NCBI GenBank assembly: GCA_023246275.1
Contig: JAHFIS010000012.1
Coordinates: 1 to 10,383, forward strand
DNA from: Candidatus Uhrbacteria bacterium
GTDB lineage: Bacteria; Patescibacteriota; Patescibacteriia; UBA9934; GWF2-40-263
Reading direction: 5' to 3'
Length of the DNA stretch: 10,383 nucleotides
The notes under the pieces are model-generated. The model did not search any database. It was not told where the DNA came from and saw only the letters and a program-made list of their open reading frames with translations. Position 1 is the stretch's first letter; each line of letters starts with the position of its first letter. The position numbers were made by a program, and so were the translations under genes. This document shows positions 1 to 5,373 of the stretch, piece after piece.

Positions 1-377
1 TGCGCGAACCTCTCTACGCGGTGCAAAAATTCCTCGCGACCGACGTCGTGTCGCGTCTTCCCCTCCGTCTTGAACAGAATGTTCTCCACCTTCGTGGACG
101 TGGCGATCGCGGCGTGATCGGTCCCCGGTATCCACAGGGTCTTCTTGCCACGCATCCTTGCAAAGCGCACCATGATGTCTTCGATCGCAAGCATCACCGC
201 GTGTCCCATGTGCAGGGTACCGGTCACGTTCGGAGGGGGAAGCACGATGGAGAACGCCTCGGGGCGGTCGCCGGGCAGATTGTCGGGGTTGAAGAGGCCG
301 CTCGCCTCCCAGGCGGCATAGATGCCGTCCTCGTAGTTCGATGCCTCGTACGCCTTGGGGATTTCAGGTTTCGCCAT
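1..377 (-). CDS. valS: Valyl-tRNA synthetase, N-terminal part (cut by window edge)
   Basis: Class I aminoacyl-tRNA synthetase that charges tRNA-Val in the cytoplasm. Only the first 125 codons lie in the window; the frame is open to the left edge. The translation shows the ValRS Rossmann-fold start: PPPNVTGTLHMGHA at residues 47-60, with the HIGH-type ATP-binding signature as HMGH (56-59), then LWIPGTDHAAIAT (81-93) and GKTRHDVGREEF (106-117), all in the usual ValRS order and spacing. The common bacterial GTDHAGIAT is GTDHAAIAT here. The ATG at 377 is chosen because the protein then starts about 45 residues before PPPN, as in the family. No Shine-Dalgarno site precedes it. A TATGAT box at 393-388 would place transcription start only about 5 bases before the ATG, but no matching -35 is visible. 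Divergent from the DHH gene. Confidence 0.93.
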   Translation of the reverse strand, partial: MAKPEIPKAYEASNYEDGIYAAWEASGLFNPDNLPGDRPEAFSIVLPPPNVTGTLHMGHAVMLAIEDIMVRFARMRGKKTLWIPGTDHAAIATSTKVENILFKTEGKTRHDVGREEFLHRVERFA

Positions 378-437
378 AATACGGCCAATCATACGGGAAA
401 CTCGACGATTCCGCCACTAAATGGCGTACACATACCC

Positions 438-466
438 TTGACGCACCCACAAACCCCAAGTAATAT
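438..466 (+). promoter_or_regulatory. Sigma70-type promoter for the DHH-family gene
   Basis: TTGACG (438-443) is followed after exactly 17 bases by TAATAT (461-466), close to consensus -35 and -10 boxes. A start near 473 would give a leader of about 107 bases that contains the whole 507-553 inverted repeat before the ATG at 580. It lies in the divergent spacer between valS and the DHH gene. The spacing and -35 match are good and the -10 is moderate. No transcript data support it. Confidence 0.55.
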
Positions 467-506
467 AGGCTCTTCCCATGCTTGTTGAGGACTACTGACA
501 CATTTA

Positions 507-553
507 ACTACCAACGCTCGGTGTTGGTACTGCCAACACCGAGCGTTGGTAGT
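507..553. repeat. Perfect 21-bp inverted repeat in the leader of the DHH-family gene
   Basis: Bases 507-527 and 533-553 are perfect reverse complements around the 5-base loop TACTG. Each arm is itself a smaller dyad: TACCAAC (509-515) pairs with GTTGGTA (523-529), and CCAAC (533-537) pairs with GTTGG (545-549), each with a 7-base loop. The RNA could therefore fold as one 21-bp hairpin or two short ones; as DNA it could be a cruciform or a paired operator. No T-run follows on either strand, so it does not look like an intrinsic terminator. It ends 26 bases before the ATG at 580 and lies downstream of the predicted promoter. Confidence 0.9.
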
Positions 554-579
554 ATTTCGCGGGATTTCGGAACAAACGC

Positions 580-1668
580 ATGGCTCTTGGGGAAACGCAA
601 CAGATTTTGGAGGCGATCAAGCGGTCGAGTCGGCCGCTTATTTGCGTTCCCCGTCAGGCGGGGGCGGACGGGTATGCCTCCGCCATCGGCCTCGCGCGCG
701 TGCTCGAGAAGCTCGACAAGAAGGCGGACATCGTGGCGGCCGACGGCACGGCCCCGAAGAACCTTCATTTTCTCCCCGGCCACGAGAAGGTGTCCCCCGC
801 CCTCGAGAACCTCCGCCGGTTCGTCATCGAGATCGACGCGTCGCGAACCAAGGTCGACGAGCTGACCTACGAGATGAAGGACGACAAGCTGGTCATCCAC
901 CTGTCGCCGAAGAAGGGATTCTGGGACGCGAAGGATTTGAACGTGTCCTCGACCGGCTACCGCTACGACCTCATCGTCTGCCTCGGCGCCGCCGACCTCG
1001 AGAGCTGCGCGCACCTGTACTCCGACCATCCGGACTTCTTCTACCGAACGCCGATCATCAACATCGACCATCGCGCCGAGAACGAGCATTTCGGCCAGCT
1101 CAACGTCGTCGACCTCACCGCGGTCTCCGTGAGCGAGGTGGTCCACGACCTCGTCGAGGCGATCGAGCCGGGACTGCTCGACGAGGAGGTCGTCACCGCG
1201 CTTCTCACGGGAATGATTTCGAAGACGAAGAGCTTCAAGACGAAGAACGTCTCGCCGAAGACGCTGCAGACCGCGAGCAAGCTCGTGGCGAAGGGCGCGC
1301 GACGCGAGGCGATCGTGCACAACCTGTACCGCACGCGCTCCGTCCCGACGCTCCGGCTCTGGGGCCGGGCGCTCGCCCGGCTCAAGGTCGACGTCGCCTC
1401 CTCGTTCGTCTGGACGCTCCTCTCCCAGCAGGACTTTCTCCATGCCGGCGCCGAGGAGGCCGACCTGCCGGACGTCATCGAGGAACTGATCGCCTCGACG
1501 CCGGACGCGAAGACGGTCGCGCTCATCTACGAGACGTCCGCGCACGAAATTGTCGCGACGGTCCGAACGGAAATGCCTCCGAGCGAGATCCGCCTCGCCT
1601 TCCCCGGCAAGACGATCGTCCAGGCAGAGCGAGAGGTCATGGAACGACAGACGAAAAAGCCGGCCTGA
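580..1668 (+). CDS. DHH/RecJ-type phosphoesterase homologue with degenerate active site
   Basis: A 362-residue protein with the fold order of NrnA-like DHH phosphoesterases, which hydrolyse short oligonucleotides or nucleotide phosphates in the cytoplasm. Recognisable parts are ADGYASAIGLARVLEKL (29-45) in place of the family's PDGDAxGS motif, and NIDHRAENEHFGQLNVVD (161-178) followed by SVS (183-185), matching the N-IDHH-xxN-FG-N-vD stretch and the serine after it. Several metal ligands are changed. The second Asp of DGD is Tyr32. The Asp expected after the hydrophobic strand near 131-134 is Cys134. DHH reads DHR (163-165). The C-terminal half (about 195-362) has no GGGH motif of the DHHA1 domain. 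It may be catalytically dead, perhaps a nucleotide-binding or regulatory relative. The ATG at 580 has no clear Shine-Dalgarno site but puts the first strand at the family's usual distance. Its stop codon lies inside the terminator stem. Sure of the superfamily, unsure of activity. Confidence 0.8.
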   Translation: MALGETQQILEAIKRSSRPLICVPRQAGADGYASAIGLARVLEKLDKKADIVAADGTAPKNLHFLPGHEKVSPALENLRRFVIEIDASRTKVDELTYEMKDDKLVIHLSPKKGFWDAKDLNVSSTGYRYDLIVCLGAADLESCAHLYSDHPDFFYRTPIINIDHRAENEHFGQLNVVDLTAVSVSEVVHDLVEAIEPGLLDEEVVTALLTGMISKTKSFKTKNVSPKTLQTASKLVAKGARREAIVHNLYRTRSVPTLRLWGRALARLKVDVASSFVWTLLSQQDFLHAGAEEADLPDVIEELIASTPDAKTVALIYETSAHEIVATVRTEMPPSEIRLAFPGKTIVQAEREVMERQTKKPA

Positions 1669-1693
1669 GCGTCTCAGGCCGGCCGTTGTTTTT
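1659..1693. terminator. Bidirectional rho-independent terminator
   Basis: GCCGGCCTGAG (1659-1669) pairs perfectly with CTCAGGCCGGC (1673-1683) around the 3-base loop CGT. On the plus strand a T-rich tail with TTTTT (1689-1693) follows. On the minus strand the five A at 1654-1658 become a TTTTT tail directly after the stem. It therefore serves both convergent genes. The TGA of the DHH gene (1666-1668) is in the left arm, and the TAA of the ligase/TPR gene starts in the T-tract (1694-1692). Confidence 0.92.
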
Positions 1694-4160
1694 ACGGCGT
1701 CGCTCCCGTGTCCTGCTGGACGACTCCATCCTTCGCTACGGCTTCGGATGGCAATCCGTCCGACGTCGTCGCGTCCGTCGCGCCGTCGACGCCTTCATCG
1801 ACGGGAGCCGGGATCGTCGCGTCGGACTTGCCGTTGACCAGCTCGTCGAGGCGCTTGGCCACGGCGGCGTTGTTCGGGTTCAGGTCGTTGACATGGCGGA
1901 TCGCGGCAATCGCCTTCTGCGTGTCTCCGTTCTTCTCGTACAGGGCTCCGAGGTACCAGAGCGCGTTCGAGTAGTCGGGCGACAGCGCCACGATGCGCTC
2001 CAGCTCGGCCTGGGCGAGATCGAGCTTCTGCATGCGCACGTACAGCATCGAGAGCTGGAAGCCGAGGCCGACGTCGCTCGGGCTGACCTGGCGCAGCGCG
2101 GCAAGGCGCGAGGCCGCGTCGGCGAGGCGGCCCTGGCGCTCGTAGGCGGCGGCCAGGTAGTAATGCGCCAGGGCGTAGTCGGGCTTAAGCTGGATCGCCT
2201 TCAGGAGCGCCTGCTCCGCGAGGGCGAGGTTGTCCGTCTCTGACTTGGCGGCCGTGGCGGCGAGCTCCGCGTTCTCCGCGGCCTTCATCTGCGTGGCGCG
2301 CTCGGCGACGGCCAGGTACACGCGGCCCAGGTTCACCTGGTGCGACGGGTTACCCGGCTCGAGGACGGCGGCCTGCTGGAAGGTGGCCGCGGCGAAATCC
2401 TCCGCGTTCGAGACGAAGCTCATCACGTCGCGATAGATGGACCCGCGCACCACCCAGTTGTCCACGTTGTTCGGCTCCGAGTCCGTGGCGGCCTTCGCGG
2501 CGTTCACGGCCATGGCAACCTCGTTCGTCACCGCCGCCTTCTGGTCCGCGGTCAGGTCCGTCCCCTTCGCCTTCGCGATGGTGCGGCGGGCCTGGGTGAG
2601 GAGCGCGGAGGAAAGGTTTCGATAGTAGATGTCGGAAAGCGAGTTGTACCGCACCGCCGTCCCGAGCTGCGCGACGATCTTCTCGACCGGCGCGCTCGCC
2701 TGGTCGAGCCGCACGGCGCGCACGAACGCGGCCTCGGCGGCAAGGCGGCCGCCCGTCACGAACAGCGTGGCGAGCACGCCCACGGTGGCGACGACGAACA
2801 GGAACGAGAACCCGAGGCCCATGCGCGGCGACTTGGCGAAGTCCGTCTCCATCGACCCGCGCAGGGACTGCGCGACGAGGAGGCCGCCGAGTCCCCAGAG
2901 CAGGAAGGCCAGGGTCATGTCGGACCCGTACAGCAGGTGTCCGAGCAACAGCGTCATAAACCCGGAAAACAGGACGTACGTCACGGCCCATCCCTCGGAA
3001 TCCCGGTCGGGGCGAAGCAGGCGCGAGAGCGAGAGGAAGGCGACCGAAAGCATCAGCGCGAGCCAGGCGAGCGACCCGGCGACGCCGGTGGTGGCGAGGC
3101 GCGTGAGCAGGTCGGACTTGGCGCGGTCGAGCCGGGTGTCCCAGAACGCCGTGGCGTTCACGTCCGCCGGGCGGTACTTCGCGTAGTCGAACGCGAACGT
3201 CCCCGGGCCCGATCCGACGGCCAGCTGCCGCCATCCCTCCTTCAGCGTGGAATGAGCGATCCCCCACGAGGCGGCATACGACGGCGACACGGACACCGGG
3301 AGGTTCACGGCGAACGGCGTCCGGACGAACAGCAGAAGAACGGCAACCAAAAGAACGAACAGCGGAACCGCGAACTTGCGCTGGTCCGGGAAGGTCTGCG
3401 GCTGGAGGAACGCGAATACGGCGAGCAGGAGAACGCCGAAGATCACCAGCACCCACAGCGCCCAGAAATCGACCGTGGCCGCCGTGACGACCGCGGCAAG
3501 CGAGGTAATGACGATGAGGACGCGCATCAGGATTCCCACCGGCGATCCGGACGGGATCACGGAGTCCCTCGACTTCGAGGAGACGAGCCATGCGGCGAAT
3601 CCCATCGTCATGACGGTCACGAGGTACGTGCCGAACAGGACGGTCGGACCGACCGTGTTGAAGCCGACGGACTTTGCGAAGTCGAACGGAAGGAACGCCA
3701 GGCTGAACGTCGCCAGCATGCCGACGATCCCGGCGAGCGCGCTCGCGAGGAGCGTCGCGAGGAGCGCGCCGCGCTGAACCTTCGTTTCGCCGGCGTTGAC
3801 AAGGACGTAGAACTGCATCGCGAGCATGGCGGCGGTCAGGAAGCTGGCGTACTCCTGGCCTGCGTCGCCGACCCAGGTCTGGTAGCCCGCAAGCGAGAAG
3901 ACCGAGGCGGCGAGCGTCGCTCCCAGGAACGCCGCGGGGAGCGCGTTGATCCACCCGGTCCGGAACGACAGCTTCTTCGAGACGACCATGTTCCCGAGCC
4001 AGCTCATCAGGCCGAGCAGGGCCAGAATCACGAGAAGCAGCTGCTTCCCCGTCTCAAGGACGGTGTTCGTCCACGGGAGGAAGAACAGCGGCACGAGAAG
4101 GAACGAGAGCCAGATCGACCACCGCGTGACGCCGGAGAAAATCTTGTTCGAGTTGATCAT
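1692..4160 (-). CDS. O-antigen-ligase-like polytopic membrane protein with C-terminal TPR repeats
   Basis: An 822-residue inner-membrane protein. Residues 15-470 hold about a dozen hydrophobic segments (for example 17-29, 40-58, 131-155, 211-227, 232-252, 263-279, 354-380, 391-411, 449-470). The long loop between segments carries VGSGPGTFAFDYAKYRP (315-331), the GxGPGxF signature of the O-antigen ligase/polymerase (Wzy_C) family, which handles lipid-linked glycans at the outer face of the membrane. The later HN..L...G..G element of WaaL-type ligases appears as KS (348-349) within RAKSDLLTRLATTGVAG, so the usual His is absent. Residues about 566-770 form tandem 34-residue TPRs (for example 662-695, 696-729, 730-763), probably a docking platform. 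The tail (778-822) is acidic and low-complexity and includes an in-frame hairpin repeat (1726-1751). The ATG at 4160 is preferred over an upstream one at 4307, whose extra 49 residues are Arg/Ser-rich and overlap the preceding gene. Second gene of a two-gene unit, 7 bases after its partner, with no visible Shine-Dalgarno site. Substrate unknown. Confidence 0.82.
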   Translation of the reverse strand: MINSNKIFSGVTRWSIWLSFLLVPLFFLPWTNTVLETGKQLLLVILALLGLMSWLGNMVVSKKLSFRTGWINALPAAFLGATLAASVFSLAGYQTWVGDAGQEYASFLTAAMLAMQFYVLVNAGETKVQRGALLATLLASALAGIVGMLATFSLAFLPFDFAKSVGFNTVGPTVLFGTYLVTVMTMGFAAWLVSSKSRDSVIPSGSPVGILMRVLIVITSLAAVVTAATVDFWALWVLVIFGVLLLAVFAFLQPQTFPDQRKFAVPLFVLLVAVLLLFVRTPFAVNLPVSVSPSYAASWGIAHSTLKEGWRQLAVGSGPGTFAFDYAKYRPADVNATAFWDTRLDRAKSDLLTRLATTGVAGSLAWLALMLSVAFLSLSRLLRPDRDSEGWAVTYVLFSGFMTLLLGHLLYGSDMTLAFLLWGLGGLLVAQSLRGSMETDFAKSPRMGLGFSFLFVVATVGVLATLFVTGGRLAAEAAFVRAVRLDQASAPVEKIVAQLGTAVRYNSLSDIYYRNLSSALLTQARRTIAKAKGTDLTADQKAAVTNEVAMAVNAAKAATDSEPNNVDNWVVRGSIYRDVMSFVSNAEDFAAATFQQAAVLEPGNPSHQVNLGRVYLAVAERATQMKAAENAELAATAAKSETDNLALAEQALLKAIQLKPDYALAHYYLAAAYERQGRLADAASRLAALRQVSPSDVGLGFQLSMLYVRMQKLDLAQAELERIVALSPDYSNALWYLGALYEKNGDTQKAIAAIRHVNDLNPNNAAVAKRLDELVNGKSDATIPAPVDEGVDGATDATTSDGLPSEAVAKDGVVQQDTGATP
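1726..1751. repeat. Intragenic hairpin repeat, copy 1 (in ligase/TPR gene)
   Basis: CCATCC (1726-1731) pairs with GGATGG (1746-1751) around the 14-base loop TTCGCTACGGCTTC. The same loop occurs at 4463-4476 with a different but still complementary stem. On the minus strand it encodes LPSEAVAKDG in the low-complexity tail of the ligase/TPR protein. It looks like an inserted dispersed palindromic element that keeps the frame open. Confidence 0.65.
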
Positions 4161-4167
4161 AGGATGA

Positions 4168-4638
4168 TTATGGTTTCGCCTGCTGCTTGGAGACATAGTC
4201 CGCGATCGCCTTCGCCACCTTCGAGTCGCCGGTGAGATCCTCCGTGAACAGGATGTGCGCCGGGTTGACGTCCATGAAGTCCGCCGGCCCGTGCACCTCG
4301 CTCCCAAGCTTCACGAGCACCGAGTCCGCCGCGGCCTGCGTGTTTCCCTGCAGCTGCATGTAATACACGCTCGTCAGGCGGTAAAACCCGTCCTTCCTCG
4401 TCTCCAGCTTTCCGAAGTACACCTGTCCGTTGTCGAGAAAGACGGCCTGATAGGCTCCCTCGTTCGCTACGGCTTCGGAGGGCAGGCCCGACGTGCCAAT
4501 CGGAGTGACGATCCTTATGCGGAACCACCACCAGGCGAATGCCGACGCGGTGACAACGATCGCGACGAGTGCGATCACCAGCCACGGGGTTTCCTTCTTC
4601 GGCCCGACCGGCCGGTGCATCTTCGATTCGATTGCCAT
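4168..4638 (-). CDS. Small single-pass membrane protein, function unknown
   Basis: 156 residues. A short charged N-terminus (1-18) is followed by one hydrophobic helix (about 19-39, rich in V, A and W), then a soluble domain. The conserved-looking core runs from YQAVFLDNGQVYFGKL (63-78), through a tyrosine-rich strand RLTSVYYMQ (87-95) and LVKLGSEVHGP (108-118), to HILFTEDLTGDSKVAKAI (128-145). I recall this arrangement from unnamed proteins common in Patescibacteria; no biochemical role is known to me. Residues 51-61 (GLPSEAVANEG), between the helix and the domain, are encoded by a hairpin repeat shared with the next gene and are probably not part of the ancestral protein. First gene of a leftward unit with the ligase/TPR protein 7 bases downstream, which suggests a joint envelope role. 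The ATG at 4638 lacks a Shine-Dalgarno site; an extended -10 box lies about 40 bases upstream. Confidence 0.8.
   Translation of the reverse strand: MAIESKMHRPVGPKKETPWLVIALVAIVVTASAFAWWWFRIRIVTPIGTSGLPSEAVANEGAYQAVFLDNGQVYFGKLETRKDGFYRLTSVYYMQLQGNTQAAADSVLVKLGSEVHGPADFMDVNPAHILFTEDLTGDSKVAKAIADYVSKQQAKP
4457..4482. repeat. Intragenic hairpin repeat, copy 2 (in small membrane protein gene)
   Basis: CCCTC (4457-4461) pairs with GAGGG (4478-4482). The enclosed TTCGCTACGGCTTC loop (4463-4476) is identical to the one at 1732-1745, and the bases beside it (4462, 4477) are G and G here rather than a pair. Compared with copy 1, the third stem pair is C-G instead of A-T, a compensatory change that keeps pairing. 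On the minus strand it encodes LPSEAVANEG, in the same frame as copy 1. Confidence 0.65.
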
Positions 4639-4676
4639 AGGAAAACAACGGTTATCTGAGGATCAATTTCGTCACA

Positions 4677-4685
4677 ATCATACCA
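4677..4685 (-). promoter_or_regulatory. Extended -10 promoter for the membrane-protein/ligase unit
   Basis: Read on the minus strand, TGGTATGAT (4685-4677) is an extended -10 (TGn plus TATGAT, 5 of 6 to consensus). A start near 4670 gives a leader of about 32 bases before the ATG at 4638. The upstream TTGATT-like -35 candidate overlaps the T-tail of the preceding terminator (4702-4727), so the end of the coiled-coil transcript and the start of this one are tightly packed. Confidence 0.4.
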
Positions 4686-4701
4686 AATGCGCCAGGAAAT
4701 C

Positions 4702-4727
4702 AAAAGCCAGGGGCGAATGACCCTGGC
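4702..4727 (-). terminator. Rho-independent terminator of the coiled-coil gene
   Basis: On the minus strand GCCAGGG (4727-4721) pairs with CCCTGGC (4712-4706) around an 8-base loop, followed directly by TTTT (4705-4702) and GATT. It begins 4 bases after the TAA of the coiled-coil gene. A near-identical module lies at 5255-5281. Confidence 0.8.
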
Positions 4728-4731
4728 CTTG

Positions 4732-5175
4732 TTAGCCGGCCGTCACGAGGACGAACTGGTCGGAGGAAATGACGTTGTTCCGGTGAAGCTCCGTGGCAAG
4801 CGTCTTTACCTGCTGGGACGCCCTGATTCCCGAGTTGGCGAGCTCGCCCTTCTGCGCGAACAGCCGATTTTCCATGTAATCCACGGTGACCATGTCGGAC
4901 AGCTTTCCCTTGACCGAGACCATGTCCGTCTTGAGAACGCCGACATCGGTCTTGAGCTCGGCCATGTCGGTTTCCAACGTGTCGAGCCTCGGAAGAACGA
5001 CTTGCTCGAGCGCCTCTCCGATGGCCTCCACGACGACGTCGCGGATCACGTCGCGAGTAGACTCAGAACCAATTATTTCCGTTACCGCCTCGCGAATCTT
5101 TTCCGGGCCGGAGATCTTCGTGACAATATCCGTCACGAGCGTTCCAATCTGCTCCAGATCCTGACGTTCCAACAT
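4732..5175 (-). CDS. Small coiled-coil protein, function unknown
   Basis: 147 residues, soluble, no signal peptide or membrane helix. Residues 1-60 are an amphipathic, charged helical stretch (for example REAVTEIIGSESTRDVIRDV). Residues about 63-95 show clear seven-residue periodicity with L or V at heptad positions (LDTLETDMAELKTDVGVLKT, then DMVSVKGKLSD), a canonical coiled coil likely to oligomerise. The C-terminal 50 residues are mixed and carry KTLATELHRNNVISSDQF (124-141). I do not recognise a family. Short heptad proteins of this style occur in many small bacterial and plasmid/phage genomes, so the resemblance is not informative. The ATG at 5175 is supported by AAAGG (5186-5182) six bases upstream, the only clear Shine-Dalgarno site in the window, and by a perfect TATAAT box just before it. 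It has its own promoter and terminator and appears monocistronic. Confidence 0.82.
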   Translation of the reverse strand: MLERQDLEQIGTLVTDIVTKISGPEKIREAVTEIIGSESTRDVIRDVVVEAIGEALEQVVLPRLDTLETDMAELKTDVGVLKTDMVSVKGKLSDMVTVDYMENRLFAQKGELANSGIRASQQVKTLATELHRNNVISSDQFVLVTAG

Positions 5176-5181
5176 ACTCGA

Positions 5182-5199
5182 CCTTTACGTTGAATTATA
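5182..5199 (-). promoter_or_regulatory. -10 box and ribosome-binding site of the coiled-coil gene
   Basis: On the minus strand a perfect TATAAT (5199-5194) is followed by AAAGG (5186-5182), six bases from the ATG at 5175. Predicted transcription starts near 5187, leaving a leader of about 12 bases. The -35 is poor: ATGACG (5224-5219) sits 19 bases upstream. A TTGACA on the same strand (5249-5244) is too far from this -10 and has no -10 of its own. Confidence 0.55.
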
Positions 5200-5254
5200 T
5201 TCACACGATAGCACGTTTCGTCATTTTTTTCGAGTTAGAAACGTGTCAAGAATC

Positions 5255-5281
5255 AAAAGCCAGGAGCGAATTGCCCCTGGC
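5255..5281 (-). terminator. Rho-independent terminator downstream of the giant surface gene
   Basis: On the minus strand GCCAGG (5281-5276) pairs with CCTGGC (5264-5259). After one mismatch the stem continues with a few pairs toward a small loop, then TTTT (5258-5255) and GATT follow. It lies about 90 bases past the stop of the giant gene, beyond the palindromic element at 5291-5366, and closely matches the terminator at 4702-4727. Confidence 0.7.
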
Positions 5282-5290
5282 CTTTTAACC

Positions 5291-5366
5291 GTCATTGCGA
5301 GAAGGCCTCAGCCGACGAAGCAATCTCTCGCGTGGGATTGCTTCGTCCTGATGGCCTCGCAATGAC
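5291..5366. repeat. 76-base palindromic repeat of dispersed intergenic type
   Basis: The ends GTCATTGCGAG (5291-5301) and CTCGCAATGAC (5356-5366) are perfect complements. Inside them GACGAAGCAATC (5314-5325) pairs perfectly with GATTGCTTCGTC (5336-5347). The GTCATTGCGAG...GACGAAGCAATC pattern is one I associate with REP-like dispersed repeats in many unrelated bacteria. It starts 8 bases after the stop of the giant gene and, transcribed, would form a long two-segment hairpin that could protect the 3' end or help termination. Confidence 0.8.
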
Positions 5367-5373
5367 ATGGGGA

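Noticed and set aside
388..393. TATGAT on the minus strand as the valS promoter
   Set aside because: No -35 or extended -10 accompanies it; mentioned only as a possibility for a near-leaderless transcript.
507..553. Palindrome as an intrinsic terminator for either flanking gene
   Set aside because: No T-run follows on either strand and it lies upstream of both divergent genes.
508..1545. 345-codon minus-strand frame antisense to the DHH gene
   Set aside because: Its amino-acid content (R, D, E, V, L runs) is what complementing the real codons gives, and its end runs into the palindrome and spacer.
546..2243. Long plus-strand frame overlapping the DHH gene and beyond
   Set aside because: Arg/Pro-rich translation typical of shifted frames in GC-rich DNA; it crosses a strong terminator and two real genes.
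2340..4235. 631-codon plus-strand frame antisense to the ligase/TPR gene
   Set aside because: Composition is almost all R, E, G, D and H with no domain pattern; it mirrors the codon bias of the real minus-strand gene.
4161..4307. Upstream ATG extending the ligase/TPR protein by 49 residues
   Set aside because: The extension is Arg/Ser/Thr-rich, overlaps the small membrane protein gene in another frame, and precedes an obvious membrane-protein start at 4160.
5244..5249. TTGACA on the minus strand as -35 of the coiled-coil gene
   Set aside because: No -10 lies 15-19 bases downstream; the TATAAT at 5199-5194 is too far away.
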